From positions 1 to 43,918 of the forward strand of contig NZ_JAFCJM010000057.1 of assembly GCF_018130955.1 (NCBI RefSeq): a stretch of 43,918 bases of DNA, given 5' to 3'. Positions 8,044 to 15,363 of the stretch are shown here, in pieces (position 1 is the stretch's first letter; each line of letters starts with the position of its first letter). The translations under genes and the position numbers were made by a program. A model generated the notes under the pieces. That model did no database searches and was not told the DNA's origin. It saw only the letters and a program-made list of their open reading frames with translations. This DNA is from Bradyrhizobium liaoningense (GTDB lineage Bacteria > Pseudomonadota > Alphaproteobacteria > Rhizobiales > Xanthobacteraceae).

Positions 8044-8883
8044 TCAGTTGCAGGCGAGCTGCTCTTGGAGAATCTTGCGCTCGCCTTTTGAAGCCTGGCG
8101 GAACTTCGTCGGCGAAACGCCGGCGGCGCGATGGAAGGTGCGGACGAAGTTGGAGAGATCGCCAAAACCGACATCATAGGCGACATCGGTGACCGCGATG
8201 TCATCATCTGTCAGCAGCCGGGCCGCATGCCGCAGCCGCGAACGCACGAGATATTGATGCGGGGTGACGCCGAGCGCACTCGAGAATAGCCGCAGGAAGT
8301 GGAACGGGCTCAGCCCCGCCTGCCGCGCGGCCTCCTCGAGGTCGATCTCCTGGCTGGAATTGTCGTCGATCCACAGCGCCGCCTCCACCGCACGGCGGCG
8401 ATCGCGCACCGTCGGCGCGGCTTGCTTGCGCGGCTTGCCGGAAACGACCTCGGCAAAACGGCTGGCAAAGATCTGGCCGATCTCGTCGAGGCCGAGATCG
8501 CTGTTGCCATCTGCTGCCGTCTGGGCCAGCTCGCCCAGCACCATCAGTTCCGGCAGCGGCGGCGTGGCGACGACCTGCCAGGTCTCGCGGCGGCCGCCGA
8601 CGGCATCGACCAGGTCCTCGCTGAGGAAGAAGGACAGGCACTCGTCGCCGGCCACGTGCTCATGCGTGCAGGTGTATTCGTCGCCGGGGTAGCCGACCAG
8701 CGCGGAACCCGCGACCAGTTCGAAGAACTTGCCGCGGCAATGGCAGCCAAAGCTGCCCTCGCGCACATAGGCGATCGAATGGCCGTTGCGGCATTCGGCG
8801 AACGGCGCGTCGTCCGGTCCCGCATCGCAGCGAAACCGCGACACCGTCATCGAGGGCGTCGTCAGCAGGGTGGTCGCTTCCAT
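8044..8883 (-). CDS. AraC-family transcriptional regulator
   Basis: 279 aa. The C-terminal 100 residues form the two HTH motifs of AraC/XylS proteins (IDLEEAARQAGLSPFHFLRLF near 200 and VTDVAYDVGFGDLSNFVRTFHR near 240). The N-terminal part is a cupin-like sensing domain rich in Cys (C19, C31, C47, C49, C72, C82), including a CHCRG motif. The gene begins 10 bases after the ogt stop, so the two are likely co-transcribed. The pairing recalls Ada, in which an AraC domain and an alkyltransferase are fused, but the N-terminus here is not the Ada methyl-acceptor domain. The signal is unknown. Confidence 0.88.
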   Translation of the reverse strand: MEATTLLTTPSMTVSRFRCDAGPDDAPFAECRNGHSIAYVREGSFGCHCRGKFFELVAGSALVGYPGDEYTCTHEHVAGDECLSFFLSEDLVDAVGGRRETWQVVATPPLPELMVLGELAQTAADGNSDLGLDEIGQIFASRFAEVVSGKPRKQAAPTVRDRRRAVEAALWIDDNSSQEIDLEEAARQAGLSPFHFLRLFSSALGVTPHQYLVRSRLRHAARLLTDDDIAVTDVAYDVGFGDLSNFVRTFHRAAGVSPTKFRQASKGERKILQEQLACN

Positions 8884-8892
8884 CCAACCTAT

Positions 8893-9471
8893 CTAGGTGG
8901 AGGGACGGGGAGGAGCAACGGGCAGCAGCACCTCGAACAGCGTCTTGCTGGCGACCGGATGCGCGCCCTCGATCGAGAGCAGCCGCCGCTTCGAAATCAC
9001 GCCGCCATAGGCCGAGATGCGGTCGGCATAATTGCCGGCCTCCAGCACCCGGTGGCAGGGCACGATGATCATGAACGGATTTTTGGCGATCGCCTGCGCC
9101 ACCGAATGCGACGCGCCGGAGGCCCCGAGCTGCTTGGCGATCTCGTGATAGGTCCGCGTCTCCCCACGCGGGATGGTGCGGGCAAGCTCGTAGACGCGGC
9201 GGTTGAAGGGATGCACGTTGCCGGCATCGAGGCCGATCTCGGCAAGATCGGCGTGATCGCCACGCAGCACTGCCGCAATGCCCTCGATCGCAAGCTCGGT
9301 ATTGTCGGCCGGGCGCTGCTCGCGGGCTTCGGGATGGGCCTGATAGATCCGGCGGCGGGTGTCGATCTCCCGCGCCTCCGGCAATTGCACGGCTACCACT
9401 CCGGCATTGCTCCAGACAATGCCGCAGCGGCCCATCGCCGTGTCGAAAATGGAATAAGCACGCCCCACCAT
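8893..9471 (-). CDS. ogt: Methylated-DNA-protein-cysteine methyltransferase
   Basis: 192 aa. A suicide repair protein that takes O6-alkyl groups from guanine onto its own Cys. The active site is PCHRV with C139. The preceding helix-turn region has TYHEIAKQLG (about 107-116) and the Asn hinge region AKNPF, and the C-terminal GGVISKRRLL matches the family end. The N-terminal domain is short. I chose ATG 9471 (MVGRAYSIFDTAMG) because the upstream open frame has no family similarity. Likely in one unit with the downstream AraC regulator. The C-terminal 20 residues are proline-rich and probably disordered. Confidence 0.9.
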   Translation of the reverse strand: MVGRAYSIFDTAMGRCGIVWSNAGVVAVQLPEAREIDTRRRIYQAHPEAREQRPADNTELAIEGIAAVLRGDHADLAEIGLDAGNVHPFNRRVYELARTIPRGETRTYHEIAKQLGASGASHSVAQAIAKNPFMIIVPCHRVLEAGNYADRISAYGGVISKRRLLSIEGAHPVASKTLFEVLLPVAPPRPST

Positions 9472-9645
9472 GTGCACGCCCCGCCCTGTGCACCACGTTC
9501 CCCGACGCCTCCGATCATAACACCGCCACAATCCGGCGCATCCAAAATCTTGCCAGGAGGTTAAGATGCGTGGCGCCTGTGGCGCCAAAGCGCTTGGCGA
9601 CCGGCGCCGTCTCGGCTAATCAGGAGCGGCGTGACCACGCATCTC

Positions 9646-9719
9646 GCGGGCGTAGTTCAATGGTAGAACGGCAGCTTCCCAAGCTGCATACGAGGGTTCG
9701 ATTCCCTTCGCCCGCTCCA
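9646..9719 (+). tRNA. tRNA-Gly (CCC)
   Basis: A cloverleaf is visible by eye. The acceptor stem is GCGGGCG with CGCCCGC, the anticodon arm GCAGC-TTCCCAA-GCTGC has anticodon CCC, the T arm contains GGTTCGATTCC, and CCA is encoded at 9717-9719. It reads GGG codons. Confidence 0.96.
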
Positions 9720-9749
9720 TCCTGCTTCGTGCTCACGCGCTTCGCAGGA

Positions 9750-10745
9750 CTAGTTCGGCAACCCCCGCAAAAACTCCACGATCGCCGCATTCACCTCTTC
9801 CGGCCGCTCCTGCTGCGTCCAGTGTCCGCAGCCCGGCAGCATCTTGATCTCGCGCAGTTCTGGTACCCACTGCTTCATGTTGGCGAGATGCTCGGCGGCG
9901 CCGGGGAAGGCGATGACCATGTCGTGGTCGCCGGCGATGAACAGCGTGGGCACGATCACCTTCACGCCCTCGAAGGCGCCCATCAGCTCCCAGTTGCGAT
10001 CGATGTTGCGGTAGTAGTTGAGCGGCCCCCGAAAACCGCTGCGGGCGAATTCGGCGCTGTAATAGTCGAGATCGGCGGCGCTCAGCCATGACGGCAGCGG
10101 GACCGGCACTTTTGGCAGCATGCCGTCTGCGCGCGAGACCATGCCGACGCCTCTGGACGGCTTTCCGCTCGCCGCCGCCATGGCGCGAATGGCGGTGACG
10201 CCTTCGCCGGAGCCGCCGAACAGCATCGCAGCCAGCGTTTTCCGCGGGTCCGCCTCGAACTCCGCTTCGGCCACGCCGGGCTCCTGAAAATACAATTGAT
10301 AGAACTGCGCATCCGGAGTCTGCGGCATCACGCTGGTCGGGGGCACCGGGCTGCGCGGGCGATAGGGGACGCTGAGAATCGCGGCGGCGCGAAAACGGTC
10401 GGGGCGCAGCCGCGCCGTGTGCCACGCGATCGAGGCGCCCCAGTCATGGCCGACGATCACCGCGTCCTTGGCCGCGAAGGCATCGAGCACGCCTATGAGA
10501 TCGCCGACCATGTGCAGGATCGTGTACTGGTCGATCGCCTCGGGCTTGTCGCTCTTGCCGTAGCCGCGCATGTCGGGCGCGACCGCATGGTAGCCGGCAT
10601 CCGCCAGGGCTTCGAGCTGATGGCGCCAGGAGTACCAGCCCTCCGGAAAGCCGTGGCAGAGCAGCACCAGCGGCCCCGTTCCCTGTTCGGCGACGTTCAG
10701 GTTGATGCCGTTGGCCCTGATCGTCCGCTGCGTCGGTCCGCTCAT
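9750..10745 (-). CDS. Alpha/beta hydrolase, epoxide hydrolase-like
   Basis: 331 aa. The nucleophile elbow VGHDWGAS gives the catalytic Asp; upstream is the oxyanion HGFPEGWYSWRHQ motif (HGxP), and near the C-terminus GCGHWTQQERP supplies the catalytic His. The acid residue lies in IAGDHDMV. The HGFPE and GHDWGA motifs are those of the soluble epoxide hydrolase branch, with haloacetate dehalogenase as an alternative. Lid tyrosines cannot be assigned with certainty. The start at 10745 is preceded by GGGAG 8 bases upstream; an ATG 12 codons further up is weaker. Cytosolic and transcribed away from the XRE regulator. Confidence 0.88.
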   Translation of the reverse strand: MSGPTQRTIRANGINLNVAEQGTGPLVLLCHGFPEGWYSWRHQLEALADAGYHAVAPDMRGYGKSDKPEAIDQYTILHMVGDLIGVLDAFAAKDAVIVGHDWGASIAWHTARLRPDRFRAAAILSVPYRPRSPVPPTSVMPQTPDAQFYQLYFQEPGVAEAEFEADPRKTLAAMLFGGSGEGVTAIRAMAAASGKPSRGVGMVSRADGMLPKVPVPLPSWLSAADLDYYSAEFARSGFRGPLNYYRNIDRNWELMGAFEGVKVIVPTLFIAGDHDMVIAFPGAAEHLANMKQWVPELREIKMLPGCGHWTQQERPEEVNAAIVEFLRGLPN

Positions 10746-10916
10746 GTCGTTGGCTCCCGGTCCGTTGTTATTTGGACGCATCCTAGTCGGAGCTGCACGG
10801 CGCGCAAAGATTCCAATATATTAGACCGTCGCTCCCGGCGTACGCGTCCCGCTCCGCTAATCTCAGCTTTGCCTTGGCGGGCGGTCCGGCGGCCGGCTTG
10901 TTCGGAAACGAAGGCC

Positions 10917-11498
10917 ATGGACCAGCAAAAGCTCGACAAGGCGATCGGTCGCCGATTGAAGACCTTGAGGATGAATGCGGGCATGACGTTGAACGAGCTC
11001 GCCGCGCGCTCCGGTGTCAGCCGCGCCATGATCGGCCGGGTCGAGGGCGCGCAGAGCAGCGCCACGGCGGCCTTGCTCAACAGGCTCTGCGCCGCGCTCG
11101 ACGTGTCCCTGAGCGACGTCGTAGCGCTTGCCGAAAAACCGCCGGAGCGGCTGGTGCGGCTTGCCGACCAGCCGCAATGGCGCGATCCCGAGAGCGGCTA
11201 TGTCAGGCGCCATGCGTCACCGACGGGCGCGGTAAGCGGCATCGAGGTCATCGTCGTCGACCTGCCGGCCGGCGCGCGGGTGTCCTACAGCCCCTGGGGC
11301 CGCAACGCCTTCACCCAGCAACTCCTGATGCTGGAGGGCGCGATCTGCGTCCATATCGACGCCAAGACGCAGCGGCTGCGCGAAGGCGACTGCCTCGACT
11401 TCGACGTCATGCGCTCGGTGATCTTCGAAAACGACTCCAAACAGCCCGCGCGCTATGTCATCGTCGTCAGGCGCGGCACAGCCTACGGGAGGGAATGA
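10917..11498 (+). CDS. XRE-family regulator with C-terminal cupin
   Basis: 193 aa. The N-terminal HTH_XRE covers about residues 10-65 (RLKTLRMNAGMTLNELAARSGVS), and the C-terminal half is a cupin (GARVSYSPWG, LEGAICVHID, LREGDCLDFD). This two-domain layout is that of small-molecule-responsive repressors such as the PuuR/SutR type. The stop codon overlaps the start of the downstream acetyltransferase, so the regulator and two GNAT genes form an operon. A role in controlling acetylation of an amine or amino acid analogue is inference. Confidence 0.88.
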   Translation: MDQQKLDKAIGRRLKTLRMNAGMTLNELAARSGVSRAMIGRVEGAQSSATAALLNRLCAALDVSLSDVVALAEKPPERLVRLADQPQWRDPESGYVRRHASPTGAVSGIEVIVVDLPAGARVSYSPWGRNAFTQQLLMLEGAICVHIDAKTQRLREGDCLDFDVMRSVIFENDSKQPARYVIVVRRGTAYGRE

Positions 11499-12010
11499 TG
11501 CCGCTGATCGTCCGCGATGCCACCATGGAAGACGCCGCGGACATCCTCGCGATCTATAATTTTGCCGCGCTCAACACCACGGCGGTGTGGACCGACGGCG
11601 CGTCCGACCTCAGGTCGCGGCGCGACTGGATCGGCGCCCGCCAGCAGGCCGGCTTCCCCGTGCTGGTCGCTATGAACGGCGCGCATGTGGTCGGCTTTGC
11701 CTCGTTCGGCGACTTCCGGCCGTGGCCCGGCTATCGCCACACCGCGGAGAATTCCGTTTATGTCGATGCGCGGCATCACCGGCTCGGCATCGGCCGCAGC
11801 CTCGTCAGCGCGCTGATCGAGCGCGCCGGCACCATGGGCAAACATGTGATGATCGCGGGCATCGAATCCGCCAATACCGCATCGATCGCTTTGCACGCTT
11901 CGCTCGGCTTCGCCGAGGTCGCGCGAATGCCCGAGGTCGGCTGCAAGTTCGGCCGCTGGCTCGATCTCGTGCTGATGCAGAAGCAGCTTGCGGGCGATGT
12001 CAGGCCGTGA
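11495..12010 (+). CDS. GNAT acetyltransferase, phosphinothricin-type
   Basis: 171 aa. It begins with RDATMEDAADILAIYNFAALNTTAVW and has the acetyl-CoA loop RHHRLGIGRSLVSALIERA (R/Q-x-x-G-x-G/A), followed by the family's ANTASIALHASLGF. The pattern resembles the Pat/Bar/YncA branch, which acetylates phosphinothricin or methionine sulfone/sulfoximine. Two adjacent ATGs (11495, 11498) follow GGGAGGG; either is possible. It overlaps the regulator's stop and precedes a second GNAT gene. Confidence 0.88.
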   Translation: MMPLIVRDATMEDAADILAIYNFAALNTTAVWTDGASDLRSRRDWIGARQQAGFPVLVAMNGAHVVGFASFGDFRPWPGYRHTAENSVYVDARHHRLGIGRSLVSALIERAGTMGKHVMIAGIESANTASIALHASLGFAEVARMPEVGCKFGRWLDLVLMQKQLAGDVRP

Positions 12011-12024
12011 AGGCGAGGGGCGTC

Positions 12025-12513
12025 ATGGAGATCAGGACCGGCGACACCTATGACCCGCGCGTGATCGCGCTGCTCGACCATCACGTGACGACCGCGCGGG
12101 CGCACACCGAGCCGGGCAGCGCCCATGCGCTCGATCTCGCCGGGCTGCGTGCGCCCGACGTCGCGTTCTGGACCGGCTGGGACGGCGAGACGCTGGTCGC
12201 CACGGGAGCGTTGAAGGTGCTCTCGCCTGATCATGGCGAGGTGAAATCGATGCATACAGTGGAGGCCGCGCGCCGTCGCGGTTTTGCCGGCCGCATGCTC
12301 CGCCACATCATTGATCAAGCCCGCGCCCGCAACATGGCGCGGCTGAGCCTGGAGACCGGCTCATGGGATTATTTTCGGCCCGCGCACGCGCTCTACCAGG
12401 CGCACGGCTTTACGTTCTGCCGCCCGTTCGAGGGCTATGTCGAAGACCGCAACAGTCTTTTTCTGACGCTTGAGCTAACCCCACTCGATATGAGATCGAG
12501 CGGGTGCGCGTAG
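12025..12513 (+). CDS. GNAT-family N-acetyltransferase
   Basis: 162 aa, 14 bases after the previous acetyltransferase. The acetyl-CoA binding loop is ARRRGFAGRMLRHIIDQAR, preceded by GEVKSMHTVEA. The C-terminal part has SWDYFRPAHALYQAHGFTFCRPF, the usual GNAT segment, and PFEGYVEDRNSLFLTLEL. The pattern matches the small PhnO/YsnE-like putative acetyltransferases. Substrate unknown. The AGGCGAGGGGC upstream gives a reasonable ribosome site. Confidence 0.85.
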   Translation: MEIRTGDTYDPRVIALLDHHVTTARAHTEPGSAHALDLAGLRAPDVAFWTGWDGETLVATGALKVLSPDHGEVKSMHTVEAARRRGFAGRMLRHIIDQARARNMARLSLETGSWDYFRPAHALYQAHGFTFCRPFEGYVEDRNSLFLTLELTPLDMRSSGCA

Positions 12514-12867
12514 CGGCCCGCTGCGCATTGCCTCCGGCTGCAAGAAGCGCCTCGCAACAATCGTTCGGCTAGACCTCCAGAGAGTATGGCTTCTGCGCCG
12601 ACCCCTTCACCTTCTTCGCGTCAGGGAATGCGCAGTCCGTGCGCGCTTTGGTCGCGATGCAGGGGCGGGCGGAAGATCCTATGTTGGTGATGACATGATC
12701 TACGTCCTCGACATCGATCCGCGCATTGCGCGGCGTTGCTTGCGCGCCGGACGGCTCCAAGCAGGAGCTTAGCCGGACGGCAATTGGTGCCGTCCGGATA
12801 CCACTCCCTTCACCAACCAGATTTGGAGTGTGGCTTTCCCATGGGAAGCCAAACAAGGAAGCATGTC
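12514..12867. other. Intergenic stretch with possible gene remnant
   Basis: No convincing intact gene is visible. On the minus strand a frame ending at 12569 could encode a Lys/Cys-containing tail (CAFPDAKKVKGSAQKPYSLE) that looks like the end of a small exported protein, but no start, ribosome site or signal peptide is seen. The right part holds the hairpin at 12773-12797 and presumably the promoter of the following Rnk-like operon. Confidence 0.35.
12773..12797. repeat. Perfect hairpin before the Rnk-like operon
   Basis: CCGGACGGCA (12773-12782) and TGCCGTCCGG (12788-12797) are a perfect 10-bp inverted repeat with loop ATTGG. No T-run follows on either strand, so it may be an operator or leader hairpin rather than a terminator. 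A partial second copy (GCCGGACGGC) lies about 25 bases upstream. Confidence 0.7.
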
Positions 12868-13353
12868 ATGAGCATTCCTTCCATCCCCGAGGTCACTCTT
12901 TCGACCTCTGAGCATCGCCGCTTGGAGCGGCTCGCGCGCGTGGGCGCAGCTCAAGGCGACGCGGATGCACGTCTTCTGTTGAGTGAGATCAGGCGTGCGG
13001 AAATCGTCCCTGATCGCGCGGCCAGATTGGACAGCATTGTCACCATGGGATCCTGGGTGACGTTCTGGATAAACTGGGGCTTCCCTCGTGAGACGAGGCA
13101 ACTGGTGTATCCCGAAGACTACGCGTCCGAGCGCACCCAAATCCCCGTGATGTCACCGTTGGGCGCGGCATTGGTGGGGCTGAAGGTCGGAAGCGAAATC
13201 CCCTTCTTCACCGCCGGGCGCAGCAACGTCGTCAGGATCGAAAGCGTCAGTCGAACCGATCCGAATGATGTTGTCAGGGTTCTGTTTAGCAATCCCATGT
13301 TCCAGGGCAAAAAGCCCTTTGATGACGATGACCCGGGACCATCGGCCGCTTAG
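12868..13353 (+). CDS. Rnk/GreA-C-like regulator 1
   Basis: 161 aa. The core (about 70-140) is the GreA/GreB C-terminal FKBP-like domain of Rnk (nucleoside diphosphate kinase regulator), shown by VTMGSWVTFWI, the TRQLVYPED strand and the signature SPLGAALVGLKVGSEI. The N-terminal helix (EHRRLERLARVG...ADARLLLSEIRRAEIV) is the short Rnk-type coiled coil, not the long GreA one. Members bind RNA polymerase or influence nucleotide pools. The start at 12868 has AAGGAAG upstream; ATG 12841 is in frame but has no such site. A longer acidic tail (DDDDPGPSAA) is unusual. Confidence 0.85.
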   Translation: MSIPSIPEVTLSTSEHRRLERLARVGAAQGDADARLLLSEIRRAEIVPDRAARLDSIVTMGSWVTFWINWGFPRETRQLVYPEDYASERTQIPVMSPLGAALVGLKVGSEIPFFTAGRSNVVRIESVSRTDPNDVVRVLFSNPMFQGKKPFDDDDPGPSAA

Positions 13354-13371
13354 GAAAGGAGAGAGAATGAG

Positions 13372-13785
13372 ATGAGCAAGACTAACCGCAAGAGCAAGCC
13401 TGAAGTCGTGTTACCGCCCATCACGGTGATGGAGGATGAGGCCAGGCGTCTGAACGCCCTGGCGAATTCGAGCGCGACACTCTTCCCGCGCGTGGCGCAT
13501 TTCCTTGCACAGGAGATGGAGCGTGCAAGCGTGGTGCCGGACGATTCCGAACTGCGCGGGGTTGTCCGCATGGGCTCGCAGGTCCAGTTCTGCGATGACA
13601 GGACCGGTGAGGTCCGGGACGTGGTGCTGGTGTATCCGCACGAAGCGGACATAACCTTAAAGCGCGTTTCGGTTCTTACGCCAGTGGGCGCTGCGTTGAT
13701 CGGCCTATCGGTTGGCCAAGCCATCGAGTTTCAGACGCCGACCCACCACAAACGGTCCTTGACGGTGCTGGGGGTGTCCAACTGA
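13372..13785 (+). CDS. Rnk/GreA-C-like regulator 2
   Basis: 137 aa, 18 bases after regulator 1. It has the same layout: an N-terminal helix (DEARRLNALANSSATLFPRVAHFLAQEMERA), then VRMGSQVQFCDD, EVRDVVLVYPHEAD and the signature TPVGAALIGLSVGQAIEF. It matches canonical Rnk length better than its neighbour. GGAAAGGAGAG precedes the ATG. The two proteins differ at most positions, so this is an old duplication or independent recruitment rather than a recent tandem copy. Confidence 0.87.
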   Translation: MSKTNRKSKPEVVLPPITVMEDEARRLNALANSSATLFPRVAHFLAQEMERASVVPDDSELRGVVRMGSQVQFCDDRTGEVRDVVLVYPHEADITLKRVSVLTPVGAALIGLSVGQAIEFQTPTHHKRSLTVLGVSN

Positions 13786-13797
13786 AGGAGGCCTGGT

Positions 13798-13896
13798 ATG
13801 CGGGACGTTTCAACCAAACGGGCGGCCCTAACGGCCGTCGGCATCACCGTCGGTTTGGCTGCCCTGTTCTATCTTGCGACCTTCCTCAAGGCTTGA
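13798..13896 (+). CDS. 32-aa membrane peptide
   Basis: A short reading frame, 12 bases after the second Rnk-like gene, with GGAGG 7 bases before the ATG. The product starts MRDVSTKRAALTAVGI, has one hydrophobic segment (about 10-30, AALTAVGITVGLAALFYLAT) and ends FLKA. The basic N-terminus suggests it faces the cytoplasm. Function unknown. The strong ribosome site, operon position and following terminator argue that it is translated. Confidence 0.6.
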   Translation: MRDVSTKRAALTAVGITVGLAALFYLATFLKA

Positions 13897-13909
13897 AGGA
13901 CGCAGAGTG

Positions 13910-13943
13910 TGGCCCCTCTCGATTATCTCGAGCGGGGCCATTT
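13910..13943 (+). terminator. Terminator of the Rnk-like operon
   Basis: TGGCCCC and GGGGCCA pair around an inner CTCGA/TCGAG stem, followed by TTT. It begins 13 bases after the stop of the 32-aa peptide. Confidence 0.65.
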
Positions 13944-13950
13944 CCATAGG

Positions 13951-13983
13951 CCCTTCACATCGCCCCGCTTGCGGGGCGAGGCT
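13951..13983. repeat. Half copy of palindrome family C
   Basis: Contains CTTCACATCGCCCCGCTTGCGGGGCGAGGC, matching one arm of the long family C repeat. The other arm and the interior are missing. Confidence 0.6.
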
Positions 13984-14049
13984 TAGGCCGCGATCAGCGG
14001 TCATGGGCGCCTTGAGCGGCCGGAGCTCCGAGCGACCTCAGCGCGCCGC

Positions 14050-14616
14050 TCAGTCGGCAGCCCTCTTGCGGCCGGAGATCATGGACGCGACCAGGTTTTC
14101 GCGGTGCTCGAAGCTCGCGATCAGCACGCCGAGCACGTGTGCCACGACGAGGCCGACGGTCATGTTGGCCAGGAACTCGTGGATGTGTTCGACCAGCTTG
14201 GAGCCCCGGTAGGCGTCGGTGGTCATCATGTAGCCCGTGCCGCAGGTGCCGGCCAGCGCGACAAGGAGCGCGATGATCATGACGCCGCCCGCCGGGTTGT
14301 GCCCGATGTAGCGGGGCGCTCTGAGCAGCGCGACATCGCGAAGATAGGCAAACACCTCGCGCGGCGGACGAATGAAGCTCGAAAATCGCGCGTGACGCGG
14401 ACCGAAGAACCCCCAGACGATGCGGGCCGCGAGGAGGCCTCCGATGGCGTAGCCGGCCGCGACGTGCACCCGCTCGATCTCGTCGCCGGTGGCGTAGGCG
14501 ATCACGAAACAGGCCACCAGCGACCAATGGAAGATCCGGACGAACGGATCCCATACCTTGACCGTGGCCGGCGGCATCGCGCCGCCGGCTCCGATCGTGT
14601 TGCTCACGGTTCTCAT
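14050..14616 (-). CDS. Cytochrome b561-type membrane protein
   Basis: 188 aa with about four hydrophobic segments. The N-terminus is VWDPFVRIFHWSLVACFVIAY, the typical first helix with a heme-ligand His (FHW). Further His residues lie in ERVHVAAGYAIGG, KLVEHIHEFLANM and VAHVLGV, as expected for the di-heme di-/trihydric cytochrome b561/Ni-Fe hydrogenase b subunit family. It likely passes electrons across the inner membrane. It follows the PepSY protein gene by 10 bases and is probably co-transcribed. The C-terminus (MISGRKRAAD) matches related small cytochromes b of this group. Confidence 0.88.
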   Translation of the reverse strand: MRTVSNTIGAGGAMPPATVKVWDPFVRIFHWSLVACFVIAYATGDEIERVHVAAGYAIGGLLAARIVWGFFGPRHARFSSFIRPPREVFAYLRDVALLRAPRYIGHNPAGGVMIIALLVALAGTCGTGYMMTTDAYRGSKLVEHIHEFLANMTVGLVVAHVLGVLIASFEHRENLVASMISGRKRAAD

Positions 14617-14626
14617 TTGCGAACCG

Positions 14627-14899
14627 TCACATCTGGCCGATGATCTGGCCGTTGGTCGGATCGACGAAAAGCTCGACCCGGTTGCCGTTCCTGTCCAGCG
14701 TGTAAAGCTCGCCGCAGGCGTTCTTGAGCTTGGCCTTCTGGATCTTGTAGCCCTGGGCCTCGACCTTGGCCTGCAACTGCTGCATGGGCAGCCACTGGGT
14801 CTCGGGGGCCGACGTGCACGGTTTGCCGAGGCTGCCGGCCTGGGCAGAGGCTGCAACGAGCGTCCCGGCCGCGACGGTAAGAATGGCGATCTTGCGCAT
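14627..14899 (-). CDS. Periplasmic PepSY-domain protein A
   Basis: 90 aa. Signal peptide MRKIAILTVAAGTLVAASAQA, then a single PepSY unit: MQQLQAKVEAQGYKIQKAKLKN, then the strand pair ELYTLDRNGNRVELFVDPTNGQII. PepSY domains occur in protease inhibitors and in periplasmic partners of redox and two-component systems. AGGAGATAGCT precedes the ATG at 14899, which rules out the upstream in-frame ATG. First gene of a two-gene unit with cytochrome b561, divergent from a second PepSY gene. Confidence 0.87.
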   Translation of the reverse strand: MRKIAILTVAAGTLVAASAQAGSLGKPCTSAPETQWLPMQQLQAKVEAQGYKIQKAKLKNACGELYTLDRNGNRVELFVDPTNGQIIGQM

Positions 14900-14989
14900 A
14901 GCTATCTCCTGATGGTGGCCGGCCGCACCATGCGCCGGCGACGCGGGGCAACCTGCCAGACGCGGCCTGACCGGCGCCTGTTGAGCCAA

Positions 14990-15011
14990 GTCAGCGATTT
15001 GTCAGGTGAGA
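14990..15011 (+). promoter_or_regulatory. Candidate response-regulator box
   Basis: GTCAGCGATTT (14990-15000) and GTCAGGTGAGA (15001-15011) are direct repeats with an 11-bp period, the spacing OmpR/PhoP-type regulators recognise. It lies in the divergent promoter region between the two PepSY genes. This is inferred only from spacing and context; the half-sites share just five bases with certainty. Confidence 0.35.
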
Positions 15012-15047
15012 TCTGGCATCCATATCTTCCCGATGACGAGTTGTTTC

Positions 15048-15362
15048 ATGGACTTACGCCCGCACCGAATTCGCGCCCTGATCCTTGCGGCCGCCCTTGT
15101 GGTCGTGGGCGGCGGGACGTCGGCGTTGGCACGCGACCACGATGACGCGCGACGGGCCGTCGAGGCCGGCGAGATACGTGCGCTTGCCGAGATTCTGAAG
15201 GTGGTGAAGGGCAAACTTCCCGGCGACGTCGTCGGCGTGAAGCTCGAACGGGAAGCCGGTGCCTGGATGTACGAGCTGCGCGTCATCGACGAGAAGGGAC
15301 GGCTGTTCGAGATCCATGTGGACGCCCGTAGCGGCGAAGTCGCGCGGACTAGGGAGAAGTGA
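15048..15362 (+). CDS. Periplasmic PepSY-domain protein B
   Basis: 104 aa from the ATG at 15048; ATG 15033 is an alternative and neither has a good ribosome site. A signal peptide runs from MDLRPHRIRALILAAALVV to about TSALA. The mature part is one PepSY domain: DDARRAVEAGEIRALAEILKVV, then VKLEREAGAWMYELRVIDEKG and FEIHVDARSGEV. The stop is one base from the response regulator start, so the protein is probably a sensory or feedback partner of the two-component pair that follows. Confidence 0.87.
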   Translation: MDLRPHRIRALILAAALVVVGGGTSALARDHDDARRAVEAGEIRALAEILKVVKGKLPGDVVGVKLEREAGAWMYELRVIDEKGRLFEIHVDARSGEVARTREK

Positions 15363-15363
15363 G

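Noticed and set aside
8044..8883. The AraC regulator as Ada
   Set aside because: The N-terminus lacks the Ada zinc-binding methyl-acceptor layout and looks like a cupin-type domain.
12569..12700. A small minus-strand gene between the GNAT gene and the Rnk-like operon
   Set aside because: The C-terminal part looks protein-like, but no signal peptide, start or ribosome site is present and the upstream part of the frame covers a hairpin. It is kept only as a possible remnant.
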